Positions 1 to 10,988 of a DNA stretch of 64,000 nt are shown here, piece by piece (the first letter of the stretch is position 1; every line of letters starts with the position of its first letter). Below the pieces are notes generated by a model that saw only the letters and a list, made by a program, of their open reading frames with translations, made no database searches and was not told the DNA's origin. The translations under genes and the position numbers were made by a program. This DNA comes from Oscheius onirici (lineage: Eukaryota; Nematoda; Chromadorea; Rhabditida; Rhabditidae): contig OW051468.1 in NCBI GenBank assembly GCA_932521025.1, positions 2,666,064 through 2,730,063 on the forward strand, written 5' to 3'.

Positions 1-155
1 ATTCATAAGCTGCCAGGCGGTGTTCGATTACTCGCCAATATGTGGCCTCTCAAAGGCTGTGGGGAGAATGGGCGGGTCTATCTCCCTCTCTCTTCCTCTG
101 TTCTTCCGAATCCCGACGTCCCTCCGAAATCAGTTTCATTCGTCATCTCTCAGAA

Positions 156-974
156 ATGGAGGAGGTCGTCGAGCTGCGATGCGCCGGTGGAATCAGCTTA
201 TCAACGACCAAAAAAGCTCTCGATCGAGTTCCATACAGCAAACTCTCAACAGATGGCAGTAAAGCTACTGAGGAAAGTCAGCCGAAGTTGGTCGCACTGC
301 TTTTGGATGCCCTTCGACGAGATGACATGAAACTTATTGTGCCCGAAGGATTTGATCAGTGGGGTGGGTTTCTCTCTTAAAAATTCAAATTACTTCTATT
401 TGCCCGCTTAAAATTCTCTGGGTGGCCGTTTCCCATATTGCGAAGAGAATTATGTCTCTCTCTCTCCGCTCCCACCCGAAAGTCCCTTTATTTATGACCT
501 TTTGCGAGTCTGCGGAACAAAACAAGTATTTGACGTGATGAGAGAAAGAGACTTTCAGGGCAACTAGCAGCAGAGGCCAGGAAGTTGGGATTGCCTCGTT
601 TGACCGAGTCGGCTTCTCCCTCAACGATAACTTTAGCCTGTCACGCAGCTCTCTCGGCCGGGCGCCTGAATCCCGAAGTGACTTTCCGCAAAATTTTGCG
701 AATTATCGTGGCCGGAAAGGTGACAGCTTGTCGAAATGTGTTTGGGGAGACGCTGAACGAGTGCCGAGACGGTGGCGGAAATGATTTCGAGGAGGACCGC
801 TACACTGCCAGATTTTTCCTCAAGCACAACAATTTGGAAAAGGCCTTTGATGCGTTGGCTGTTTCTGGATTCATGCTGGTTCAGTCAAACACTTTCAGTC
901 CAAGTTTGATGCACGTCTCGGATGAGACACAATTCCTTCACCACTCGCAGTACGTCTTTCAGAGGAGACCTCAG
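156..974 (+). CDS. KCTD8/12/16-type BTB protein (GABA-B receptor auxiliary subunit family)
   Basis: Two exons, 156-363 and 559-974, join in frame (TGG G|GG CAA). The N-terminal part is a short BTB/T1 domain: VELRC, then an STTKKAL stretch, then LLLDALRRDDMKLIVPEGFDQW matching the end of KCTD BTB domains. After a linker comes the H1 domain, with VFGETLNECRD, ERYTARFFLKHNNL-like spacing (here EDRYTARFFLKHNNLEKAFD) and a YVFQR end. These motifs mark the clade of KCTD8, 12 and 16, which bind GABA-B receptors and G-protein beta-gamma at the plasma membrane. The middle of the BTB domain is shorter than usual by roughly 20 residues. The exon probably ends at a GTGAGC donor after RRPQ; reading through reaches a stop at 1175 with unconvincing sequence, so the C-terminus is not fixed. 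No later exon was found. Confidence 0.82.
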
Positions 975-1941
975 GTGAGCTGCCCCACATGCCCTGTTGC
1001 TGTGTTACCAAATTTCCGAAAAAAAGCCCTGAAATTCGCAGCAATACGCTCGCTTTGGTATCAAGAAACACAAAATTTACACCGCCCTTATCAGGCTTCC
1101 CCTTTTTTTTGCAAAGTCTCAGAATCTGTCCTACTGTCCCTTGGTTCTTTCCCCAACAACCTTATACCCGTCTAAAAGCTATCACAGAAGATTTACCCAA
1201 CTGGAGCATTGTTCTCCTAACTGTTTTATTCAAAACTGGCTTTGAATTTTTCAAAGAAACTTTCCTTAAACCTAACTATAACTTATTATTGCCAATTAGT
1301 GCTTTAGACACACAGATTTGAGAGCAATTTAAAATGGACAATCTCACAATCAGTAGGGTAGCTTATATTCAAAATGGATGCCAAGTTTTTCGGTCTTCCC
1401 CGAAAGTGCGCTTTACTGGCACCAGTCCGGTCAACACTGACACGGATAACACTATTTTTCTCCGACTGTCTGTTCTTGGTTCGACTCCAAAAAAATTCCA
1501 AAACTCTGTTAAGCTCGAATTTGCCACAATTTGTCATCACACTCCTTTTTCATGACATGAAACTCTTCATAATCTTTGCTTTTGAATAAAAACTCAGCCC
1601 GCCATGGAAAACATCATCTCACTTTAATCTAAAAGACTCTGACACATGGCTTAACATTTGGCCAAGAAGAGGGATGGCAGACTCCGATTTGTGCAGTAGA
1701 TAAACGCGAATTGCCAAAGAGAAAACAAAAATGAGTCCGAAGTGTAACATCCCTAAGTTCTTAAACAGATAATTTCAGAACGGCTGATAAACAACGCTTC
1801 CGCCTTCCACAATCAACCAACTTCTTTCTCTCTCAAAGAACATAAAGCTCTAGTCAACGATTCCCTTCCCGTTTCCGTTCTCTTTGTGTTCCGCATGAAT
1901 GCCCATCAATGGCACAATTAGCGCGGCGTCTTTGAAGAAGT
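975..1941. other. No gene seen; 3' flank or intron of the KCTD-type gene
   Basis: Both strands hold only short open frames without recognisable domains. Positions 1297-1336 share a segment (TTAGAGC or TTAGTGC-type text, then CAGACACA and GGGAGCAATTTAAAAT-like text) with 28797-28846, so it is probably an old dispersed repeat. Confidence 0.4.
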
Positions 1942-2130
1942 TCATTCTTTGACTGGGATTTCTTCTTTTTCCACTTTTTGAGTCTTCTCGCCGCAGAGCA
2001 GAAACGGTCTTCTTGTTTCGCCTTTGGGAACGAGGATGTACTTGACCAAGGTCATCATCAGAAGATAAGTTAGAGCGACGAACCAAACGAGAGTCATCGG
2101 AATGGACAAGTAGTCGAACCAGCCGAGGCG
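1942..2130 (-). CDS. Terminal exon of a small single-pass membrane protein
   Basis: A 63-codon exon on the minus strand follows a good acceptor (TTCCACTTTCAG, reading minus) and ends in TGA. It encodes RLGWFDYLSIP, a strongly hydrophobic segment of about 24 residues (MTLVWFVALTYLLMMTLVKYIL), then a charged tail rich in Lys and Glu. That pattern fits a membrane anchor with a cytoplasmic tail. The upstream exon probably ends near 2160-2210, where the donor is duplicated. No family was recognised. It converges with the KCTD-type gene. Confidence 0.5.
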   Translation of the reverse strand, partial: RLGWFDYLSIPMTLVWFVALTYLLMMTLVKYILVPKGETRRPFLLCGEKTQKVEKEEIPVKE

Positions 2131-2160
2131 CTGAAAGTGGAACTGCTGAAATATCTGAAA

Positions 2161-2207
2161 GTCTTACCTGATTGTTCCAATGATTGTCTTACCTGATTGT
2201 TCCAATG
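2161..2207. repeat. Tandem duplication carrying a splice donor
   Basis: A 22-bp unit (GTCTTACCTGATTGTTCCAA plus TG) occurs at 2161-2182 and again at 2186-2207. Read on the minus strand, each unit ends in CAATCAG|GTAAGAC, so two identical donor sites lie 25 bp apart just upstream of the membrane-protein exon. Confidence 0.8.
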
Positions 2208-2447
2208 TTGCTTTGAAGTCTGCTTGTTAACTGTTTGGGAATTTATAGACACAGATTTTTTAATGGGAACAATTGTAGGACACTTTTGAAGTTAGACTTG
2301 GATCTTCGTCAAATTTCCACTTACCTGCAAACTGAATAATTTAAAAGGTTTTTTATTTGCGAAGGATACGATGCGGCTACGTAGCACCCAGTTAGTCCAG
2401 GCCAGGCTGTCCTGTTGACCTACTTGTCAATATACTTATGCACGAGC

Positions 2448-2560
2448 CGAAATTTTTAGGCTCGAGCTTTTTTCGAGCCGGCTCGAGAGGCACGGTCGAG
2501 CCGAGCCGGCTCGCGGACCCCCTTCGAGCGAGCCGGCTCGAGCCTCCAAGCCAAAAATTC
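2448..2560. repeat. GCTCGAGCC-type palindromic repeat block
   Basis: The block is made of overlapping GCTCGAGCC and GAGCCGGCTCG palindromes, flanked by inverted AAATTTTTAGGCTCGAGC-like arms. It resembles the inside of the hAT-type element at 26300-26812 but clean termini and a target duplication were not found, so it may be an eroded relative. Confidence 0.6.
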
Positions 2561-2760
2561 CAAAACAAATTTTTTTCCAAATACCCCGAAGCCTTCAGCT
2601 AGGAAAAATTAACAAAAAGCAATAACATTTAGTGGCAACAAGAAAAAACAATGTAATAATGTGTAACAAAAAACTTAGATCATCAAGACTCCTCGACTCT
2701 TCGGATGTGATCCGGTCATGCGAAATGCATTGATAGCCGAATAAACTTTTTTTTAAACAG

Positions 2761-4161
2761 TATGCTTCTTGACAGACATTATGAATCGCTAAAGTTGTCC
2801 GATTTTGGTCTTGCAAAAAATATGGAGCACACTACGTTCAACGCAAGGTTAGTTCGGCTGCCACAAGAGGATGCAACAGTATATGATTGCGCGGTGCATA
2901 CGGTCTGAATGCCGGGGCTGGCTCGCGACGAAAATGCTCGAAAAAGGTCGTGGACGGATCCATGGATCTAAATACTAAAAATTTATTGCAAAGGCCAGCT
3001 CCAGTTACTAATATTATTGTGGAGATATGTTTGGCTCTGGTCTACTTTAGGGGAATTTAGAAATTATAGGGGAATTTAGAACTGACACTGGGATTTTGGA
3101 AAATCCAAGCTAATTTCAGATTTTATGGCTTTTCTCTATGAGTGTTGCTTTTTTTGCACTTTTTGTGTATCCCCGAAGCATTTTATTCCGCAGGTTTCGG
3201 TTTCGAAGTTCAAAACAGCTATCTTCTCAGTTTTTTAGCTGTTTTGAACTTCGAAACCGAAACCTGTGGAAAAAAATTCTAAATTCCCCTATAATTTTTA
3301 AATTCCCCTATAATTTCTAAATTCCCCTATAATTCCCCTAAAGTAGACCAGAGCCATATGTTTCAGGTCGTGGGCATATGAACCAAATAGTCGATGTTCT
3401 GTTATGGAAATGATCACATTCGCAAGTCAACATGGAATAATATACCAAACAACAAATCAAAATGTCAATTCACATAATAATACTCATCCAAATGATCCAC
3501 AAGTCGTACAACATCAACCAGTTCCTCAGCCTGCGAAAGATGAAATAACGCTCCGACTGGAGGGTCAAATGTTGAACAATTGTATTCCTAAGTATCCAAC
3601 GTCAATGTGGTCGCAACTGACTCACGATATCATTGCTTACTTATTGTCTCTTCCTCCTCAAAAGTTCCAAGTAGCAATACAACTAATGTATGAACATGCA
3701 CAGGAGTTTGAGCAGCTATTGAGGAACAATACACGCGACAAAAACTTATCATCATTTTGCGTTTTTCCTGCAGCTGGAACAATCTGTGACCTAGAGACAC
3801 TCAAACAGCAGGCTCGTCAAGCGTCGGAAAATAATCCAGTAATTGAACAAACTTTCGATTATGCTGGATTCATCTGTCCGATCAATAATATTTTAATTCT
3901 CGTGTATTTTATCAAGAACGCGAATCAATGCTCGGCTGTGAAGATTGACAGTTTTAAGAAGATTTTGCAACAAGTGGAGGTGAGGAATTAGATGCGAAAC
4001 CCATATTGTTTCAGCGAGATTACCTTGAACGTCATCAAATTGTTCATACTTTCCTGAATCGAAGAAAGTTCAACTGTCTCATCGTTGGAGATTGGAAGCA
4101 GTCTAAGGAGTTTTTCGATCATGTCAAAAGAGGCTACGACTCCAACGAAAGTGGCAATTGA
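2761..4161 (+). CDS. Degenerate kinase-like protein fused to an unknown AT-rich domain
   Basis: Exons 2761-2847, 3367-3979 and 4015-4161 keep one frame across both introns, although the first intron contains a complete MITE. Exon 1 reads LLDRHYESLKLSDFGLAK, which is the end of a kinase catalytic loop plus the DFG motif. It leads through TTFNA to SWAYEP and then MEMITFA, echoing an activation segment, an APE-like site and the helix after the DVWSFG region, but most of the domain between them is missing. No HRD exon was found upstream. The remaining ~230 residues match nothing I know. They are Gln/Asn rich at the start (VNSHNNTHPND) and helical later. The exon is unusually AT rich. It is either a pseudokinase, a fragment, or a young chimera. 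The upstream start is unknown. Confidence 0.5.
3033..3355. mobile_element. MITE with 8-bp target duplication
   Basis: Terminal inverted repeats start GGCTCTGGTCTACTTTAGGG and the end mirrors them. The element is flanked on both sides by ATATGTTT (3025-3032 and 3356-3363). Inside, 3190-3268 forms a near-perfect hairpin around TTCGAAGTTCAAAACAGCTA. An 8-bp duplication suggests hAT-type or another 8-bp superfamily transposase acting in trans; there is no coding capacity. It sits in the intron of the kinase-like gene. Confidence 0.85.
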
Positions 4162-4429
4162 GGTTTTCACCGTATTCACAGATGGGGTAAGTATAGTATA
4201 ACTGCCATCGAATATTCGTTTTCAGCGCGATTTTCTGCACAACTTGTCCCATGATTTCTGTGCGATCTTCTCTTGAATTAGCAGATACTATGATTTGCTT
4301 CTAGAATGGAGAAGATCTTCCGAGTATCCGTCGTTATCAGCTTCTTCGTGAACTGGATTTTCGTCCCCTTCTTGATCTCAAACTCTCCTTCGTAAATTGA
4401 CTCGAGCAACCTGGAAATTTCAGCCAGTC

Positions 4430-5864
4430 TCAAAAAAGCCTCGTAACTGACTTCAAAGCCTCCTTGTTCACTTCAGGATACCGTATCCAGACCTGATCAA
4501 AAGAGTTGAGATCAACTCTATTCAGAAGACTGTAAAGAAGGAGCTCGGCAACTTTCTGGAAAGTGTTTTGATGCATGCGTAAAACTACCAGATTGTCAGC
4601 ATAGAAGGGTCCAATAGTCAGCCGATTCTTGAGCTGAGGACGAATACAGGCGTATCCGACCAGGTTACTCTCTCTGTCGAGAGCAATCTGAAGGAATTGG
4701 TTACAAGAAAAAATAGTCAGACTAACAATTGACTTTGCATCACTATGATTAATCCAGGCCTTTACATATCCGAATCTTTGTCTGCCCGACTGGTTGAGAT
4801 CGTACTCTTGGACGAGAGACCAGTCAGTTTCGGAAAGATTCTGAAATTTCAGGTTTCGTATCGGAAATAATGGGGCTGTCTCGCAGCGAAAATGTTCGAT
4901 TTGAAAAAGGTCACTTTGCAAAAATCTTGCCTGAGTATCCAATGTTTGCGTGCTGTAGCCAAATTGGTATGACGTCTACACATTTGATACTCAGCCAAGA
5001 TGTTTCCACAGTTTCGACTGTGCTCTTTCTATTAAAACCGCGAACGAAATAAATGGTCGCGTAGTTTCCTCAAAAACGTGTCTCCCAAGACAAAAGTAAT
5101 TTTGTCCATCATTTGAATTGCGCAGCGAACTGTGGTTCAGAACGAAAAACTGGGGTCCAGCACGATTATGACCAAATCGTGTCAGGACTCAACTTTTTTG
5201 TTCTAAATTTAAAGGACTCGGTATCTGCTTTACAGAATACAAAGATTACAGGAGGAAGTACCTGAATCCGGTATCCACTACTGTCCAACTCGTTACTCAG
5301 TGAAATCTTGGAACAGTCCAGTCTGGCCTGATTGAAATAGTACGGCGTAGAATGAACAAAGCCGTACTTTCGCTCGTAGAATTCAATCATTCCGTCCACT
5401 GAAATCCATTTGTTCTGTCTCTCTGTCTCCTTACCTGCTTGAAGCACCGTATTCACTCCCTTAGTCCTTTCCATAACCAGATCAAATATCTTCTCTCCTA
5501 TCCGAAGACCCCGATACTCCGGAATAATGTAAAAGTTTCCAATGGAAAAGAGGTTTTCACCAGAATTATTGTCAGCAGCTTTGTCCATAATGAGAGACAA
5601 ACAACCTACTCCCTGATCGGTTACTGTAACTGTCTTTATTACGGAATACTGTAAAACTGACCCTGATCCACAGCCACATAAAACTCAGAAATGGGATGAC
5701 CCTTGTCTCTGGCGTCCTTTTCATCAGCCACTTTGTTCCAGTCTTCTGTTTCAACAATCTACAAACATTAAATAAAGCAAAATAACGATTACCTTATTTG
5801 TAAAGTAATCCGAATACTTTTTGTCCGGATTTATGAGAATCAAGATGGAGTTCAGGGAAGGCAT
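4430..5864 (-). CDS. GNAT acetyltransferase with C-terminal YitH/HolE-type domain (DUF1248 family)
   Basis: Six exons on the minus strand (5864-5793, 5758-5662, 5608-5435, 5398-5262, 4840-4727, 4687-4430) give 283 codons in one frame. Residues ~70-125 hold the GNAT core: IGNFYIIPEYRGLRIGEKIF contains the acetyl-CoA-binding R-G-x-G/R-I-G loop, followed by FYERKYGF, the usual strand 5-helix 4 ending. The second half (ALDRESNLVGYACIRP, then IGPFYADN) is the second acetyltransferase-like domain seen in the large nematode DUF1248 family. Substrate is unknown for the family. The acceptor of exon 3 was chosen (GGGAG|TAGG) because it alone keeps frame with exon 2. The 422-bp intron between exons 4 and 5 holds a short inverted repeat. 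Confidence 0.78.
4931..4994. repeat. Short inverted-repeat element
   Basis: CTGAGTATCCAATGT at the left is mirrored by ACATTTGATACTCAG at the right over 64 bp. The left half recurs at 56110-56138, directly beside another MITE. Probably a tiny MITE; target duplication is unclear. Confidence 0.5.
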
Positions 5865-6423
5865 GGTCGTGGAACTGCCGTCGGTGTTATCAGTAGGCGT
5901 GTTCTTTCTTCCAACAGACGGTCGAGATTGTGCAATTTGACGTCGGTTGTATTATGCAATGGAATACCAGAATTGTTTTTTAATAAGCAAGAGGTCACTG
6001 ATAAAATAGGGGGAGCAGACAAAAAAATAGGACTCTTTATACTCTTTCTGGTAGTCGGGGTACATAGAGCCCTATTGTATACCTTGATCCCAAAAAATAT
6101 GTCTGCCTAGCAGATGCGTTTATCGGATTTAAAACTTTGTAAAACATCGAAAATCTTGAGAAGGTATTCTTCAAGTTGAGAGATTACGAGCGAGTAACAC
6201 TTCTAGTACAGAACTTATAGTTTTTCCATAGACTCTTCTCTCATATTGTGAGAGTAACAGAGAGGCATTAAATAGTAGATGAACATGTCGAAAAGACTGG
6301 GAAAAAAGTAAACTAGCTTCAAAAGCCTTCTTCCCTTGTTTTCTAAGCCCTCTTCCAGGCTGACAAATTCTCGCCAGAGCGAGACGACCCGAGTGGACGC
6401 TAGCCAATTGAACATTCTCGTCA
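5865..6423. other. Intergenic, no gene seen
   Basis: Upstream region of the acetyltransferase gene and of the tRNA gene. The open frames here lack domains. A loose inverted pair (GCAGACAAAAAAATAGG near 6016 and ATATGTCTGCCTAG near 6099) hints at an old repeat. Confidence 0.4.
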
Positions 6424-6495
6424 GGGGTTGTAGCGCAGTGGTAGCGCGCTCGCTTTGCATGCGAGAGGCCCGGGGTTCAATCCCCCGCAGCTCCA
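6424..6495 (+). tRNA. tRNA-Ala(TGC)
   Basis: A complete cloverleaf can be folded: acceptor stem GGGGTTG with CAGCTCC, A box TAGCGCAGTGG, anticodon stem CTCGC/GCGAG around the loop TTTGCAT (anticodon TGC), B box GGTTCAATCCC, and A at the discriminator position. There is no intron. The 3' end is followed at once by a run of T. Confidence 0.95.
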
Positions 6496-6496
6496 A

Positions 6497-6504
6497 TTTT
6501 TTTT
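6497..6504 (+). terminator. RNA polymerase III terminator
   Basis: Eight consecutive T residues begin two bases after the tRNA gene, the usual Pol III stop signal. Confidence 0.85.
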
Positions 6505-7612
6505 GGTGTTTTCTTCACGTTTTGAACCATTTTGGAGCGTTTTACCTTGTTAGAACCGCGTCATTGAAACGACCAATTCATATCTTCTTTTTCTTAACTT
6601 CCTCTTCTTATTGTCGGCTAAAAATAATCCAAAACTTGTTTACTTTCCCCAATTTAGGCAGATCTCTTCAGAGCTAGAGCCACGACACTGAAGTCGAGAT
6701 GCCTATTGATCGCCGGGGCGCTTGCCAGCCGCGTCGGGCGTCCCCGCAACCCGCAGCCTGGCCTCTCGCCGTGCACTGTCTCTCACGTTCTCTCTCAGTT
6801 GGTCACAGCCTCCTCCCTTTTCGATCTTATCACCGTGACTAAACACCTTTAAAGGGCCGTAAAAATACTTGCCATTTCTGATTAATTCCCTCTTTTTCTT
6901 GGATTTTGTGAGTCAAAATTTTTGGAAGTTTAAAATAAAAGAGAAAATTTGTTCAATTTTGAATTTAATATTTAATATTTTTAGAGTTAAAACTTTGCAA
7001 GAATTCCTCTTGAGTCACCATTCTTTATTAGGCCCGTTTGTTTGTCGACGTCATTTGGACTTTCTTCAGACATTCACCAGTTTGTGAGTCCTTTGGACAT
7101 GAAACTGACAAGCTTTAAAGATTCCTACTATTTACTGATTCTTTAGAAAAACCTCGTAAAAGTAATTCCGAGAAACCTGAAGAATTTTGCTGGCACCTAA
7201 CAAAGAAAATGAAAACCTGGAAAAGTGATGTTTTGATCAGCAAGATTACATATTTTTTACTTCGGTTTGGACATTATATTCGGACTTCTGGACGCTTTTC
7301 CTACTCTCAAGACTCATGTCTCCTCCGATCCTACCGTCATTTTTGCCAGTTTCTGAATTTTCTGTACTGGGTGATGGAAACTCACTGCAGTAATTGATCT
7401 AAATGTTAATTTGACAACCAAAATCAAAAAAACTTTGAAGAGAGTTTGCTTTTGCCACTTTCGCTCAACTACTTACATAGGTGATAAGATTTTCGTACTT
7501 TTTTATTGTCTCCCTCCCTCTCATCGCTTGTTCTTCTCGTCCCTCTCTCTCTCCCTCCCTCCATCCAAATCGAATTTCCTTTTCAAAAGATGTGCTCTTC
7601 GTGAGTAGTCGA
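6505..7612. other. Intergenic and upstream region of the Gbeta5 gene
   Basis: AT-rich sequence without a convincing exon. Positions 7513-7565 are a long CT-rich tract (TCTCTCTCCCTCCCTCC) close to the presumed start, likely promoter or 5' leader of the next gene. Confidence 0.4.
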
Positions 7613-10398
7613 ATGAGTGAGCAGGAGCCATCTACATCGAAAAACATCACCAAAATGCCCGAAAATGCGGCTCCAGTCCAGGATCCGGCTACGCGACAGG
7701 CCGATCAGATCGAGGTCCTCGCAAAGGAAGCCGATGAACTGAGGAAAAAACTAGACCAGGAGCGGATGAAACTCAATGACATTCCGAGTAAGCTATTATA
7801 TTTTATGTTGTTAAATTCAATAACTTCAGTCCAACAAGCAGCCGAACGACTGGACCAACTCCCAGGTTTGGGAATCAAACAGCGGCGGATATTAAAGGGA
7901 CATGCGGGAAAAGTTCTCTGTATGGACTGGTCGTTGGACAAGAGACATATTGTTTCGTCTTCACAGGTAGAATTATATTAATTTCAGTTTAAAGGACTGC
8001 TTTTCAGGACGGAAAAGTCATTGTATGGGACGGCTTCACTACAAACAAGGAACATGCCCTGACGATGCCAACGACATGGGTCATGGCTTGTGCTTATTCT
8101 CCCAGTGCACAGATGATCGCTTGCGGGTTTGTTTTGCTTTGGAAATTTCCTACTTTCACTCATATTGACAGAAAGACAATACAGAAACTAATCAGGGTTG
8201 ATTGGTGAAGATTTGAAAAGATCTGCCAACTTTTGAGAGTCGGGAAGTTCCGAGGTTTGGGCATTGTAAGCGTTGAGTGAGCGTTGATCAAGGGAATAGC
8301 CAGTTTCTAGAAGAATCCAGTAGAAATGTTTGGAGCCTAATGGCTCCGGTCATCGATGGCTGGAAGTAACCTACAAAGCCACCCGTCAAAGAACATCTTA
8401 ATAACAAGGAAGAAATCAGTTTAAGAATCTGTAGCTTGAAAATTCGGTACACCAAAAAGTGCTGTAAGAAGTTTGAGTCAGACTACCGTGACCGTGACGA
8501 GATCACCGCTATTTTTGGTATAATTTTCAGTGAAACGGTCCCGCAAAACCAGCCGGTATCTTCCATTTTTGATAATCATCTCTTTCATGGTCTATATTTG
8601 GTCTCTCTAAATTTTGAGTTCAATAACATTGTGTAATTCATGTTATTCTGTGGGGAAATGATCTGAAAACCGCGTAACTTTTTTAATCTTGAAGTAGGAC
8701 TACGAATCTGAAGTCTAACAATTGAGAGACCCTGTTGGAAAGTTTCTGTTTAAAAAAGGCTCCATATTCGATCAATTACTAGTTTTCCCATTTCAGTGGT
8801 CTCGACAACAAGTGCAGCGTCGTTCCGCTTTCCTTCGAAGACGATATTCTCCAGAAGAAGAGATCAGTGGCCACTCACACGTCCTACATGAGTTGCTGCA
8901 TGTTCCTCCGGTCGGACAATCTTCTCTTGACTGGAAGTGGCGACAGTACATGTGCCATCTGGGATGTCGAATCTGGACAGGTGATCTTTCTCTCTTACGT
9001 TACTCAATTCTTCTTCAGATGATCCAAAACTTCCATGGGCACACAGGCGACGTTTTTGCCGTCGACGTGCCAAAATGCGATACTGGCAACGTGTTCATTT
9101 CTGCCGGAGCGGATAAACATTCTCTAGTTTGGGATATCAGGTATGGTTTGGATTTTTCATCGTGACGATTATTTCAGAACGGGTCAATGTGTGCAGTCTT
9201 TTGAAGGCCATGAGGCTGATATCAACACAGTCAGGTTCCATCCCAATGGTGATGCTTTCGCTACTGGATCTGACGACGCTTCTGTAAGTGACAGGGATAG
9301 GGAGACAGAGAGGCAGAGTCATAGAATCGTAGAAAAATTGGGCATGACCCAAACTACCCTTAGAAACTCGCTGTAGTGGCACTTTTCACATCTGACTCTT
9401 TCCATTTGACAGCCGCTTCTTTCTCACTGACATTCCTCACGACAGGTCTAACTTTCTTAAATTTCCTTCGCACTTCCTTACAGCTTTTTGAATCCAATTC
9501 TTTGAGCAGGTTGCAATTCTGTGACAGTCACTTGGTCGAAGAACCTTAAAATTGACAAGAGAGGTAGAATCAACCAAATTATTTTCAAATCTAGACTATA
9601 AAAATTCGCATTTACCTATCACAACCACACCTCGACACTGCTCCAGTCTCCAATACCCGATTTGCTGATCACACTCCAAAGAGGTAGATCTACCGAAACC
9701 CGAATCGGCCGTCGGGCTGAAGACGGAGAATTTTTGGATCAGAATTGCTCGGGACTAGTCCAGATACTAGTCAAGGTTTTATTGGGAGAGGTAGATGAGA
9801 GTTGGAGCGAAAGAGACAAAAAGTAGAAACAACTGACCTGATTTGGAGTAGCCAACGTTCCTTGGTGGTAGACAGCTGACGACTGACGAAGCGAAACATT
9901 GAACAAGTTAGGAGGATTAGAGTTGACAAGTTGGGGGAACTTTTGGATTATTCGCTTCTAAGTCGAAGCGATCTCGTAAAGACATAACGACCAAGAGACA
10001 GAGATAGAGAGACTTTCTCATCCTCTTTTTTCCAGTGTCGCCTCTTCGATCTTCGAGCCGACCGTCAGGTGTGCGTCTACGAAAAAGAGTCCATCCTGTT
10101 CCCAGTCAATGGAGTAGATTTCAGTGTTAGTGGTAAGTCGAACCCCTTCTTTCTCAATACCACAAATTCACATTAAGGTAGGATACTCTTTGCCGGCTAC
10201 GGAGACTACCGAGTCGGCGTCTGGGACTCTCTGAAGTGTGTCCGACACTCTGTCCTCTATGGTCACGAGAACAGGATCAGCTGTCTTCGCACTTCTCCAG
10301 ACGGTACAGCCATCTGTACTGCCAGCTGGGACTGTACTATTCGAGTAACTTTTGCCTTTTTTAGTCTAAAAAAACGAAAAATTTAGATTTGGGCATGA
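7613..10398 (+). CDS. gpb-2: G-protein beta subunit, Gbeta5 type
   Basis: Nine exons (7613-7787, 7830-7966, 8008-8126, 8797-8980, 9019-9140, 9178-9283, 10036-10132, 10178-10344, 10387-10398) total 373 codons including the stop. An N-terminal coiled coil ([19 protein letters not shown]) precedes seven WD40 blades. Gbeta5 hallmarks are [48 protein letters not shown] and the end [12 protein letters not shown]. Family knowledge: Gbeta5 pairs with the GGL domain of R7-type RGS proteins and regulates Go/Gq signalling in neurons and muscle; the C. elegans member is gpb-2/eat-11. The acceptor of exon 8 at 10177 was chosen over one four bases downstream because only it keeps [14 protein letters not shown] second ATG at 7655 is a possible alternative start. 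Intron 6 (752 bp) contains a dispersed repeat. Confidence 0.96.
9290..9965 (+). repeat. Dispersed ~650-bp repeat, copy A
   Basis: This stretch in Gbeta5 intron 6 is similar along its length to 43865-44575 (same strand) and its second half to 42770-43085 (opposite strand). Shared marks include AATTGGGCATGACCC, CTCCAAAGAGGTAGATCTAC, CCGAAACCCGAATCG and GCTCGGGACTAGTCCAGAT. No open frame is shared, so it is a non-coding interspersed repeat; ends and target duplication were not resolved. Confidence 0.75.
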
Positions 10399-10988
10399 CA
10401 ATCTCTCAACTCTAGGAATCTACTGCATAATGTATATGCAGGCCTGTGTCTTCTCGTCGATCCTCAAAAAAGAGCAACTTTGTATTATTCGAGCATAATG
10501 GAGTCTGTATAAGTCTAGTCAACAAGCTTTTTTTCTCTGTCACTTTCTTGTGCATAAACGAATTACCTCTGGATGAGTTTTATGGATGAGTCAGTCAACA
10601 GTAGGCAGTTTTTTTCTTATGTATTCGCGGAGGAGGTGAAGTGCAAAGCTCACTCTCTTGACTGACCACTTGGGCACCGTTCGTCTAGTGTGTTCACAGG
10701 CAGCATCCTCTTCGGCTGTTCGCACTGGAAGTACCTTCGTTTTCGTTTGTTGATTTGAATCTATCTTACCTATACATTACATTTATTTGTCCAGTGATTT
10801 CCTTCTTCTTCTTCTTCACCTTTCGAGAGTTACACCGGTTAGTTGGACCCCGGTCACTTTCCCTATGGTTCTGTCACATTTATCTGTCCGGCATCTCGCT
10901 CAAGTCAAGTGAAGTTAAGCTTTGTTAAAATTTTGACTTTTCATGTTTTTTGAACTTTGAGTTGAACATTTTGAATCCGCGGTAGCAA
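10399..10988. other. Intergenic, 3' flank of Gbeta5 gene
   Basis: No exon-like frame. CTTCTTCTTCTTC-type pyrimidine tracts occur near 10803-10818. Confidence 0.4.
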
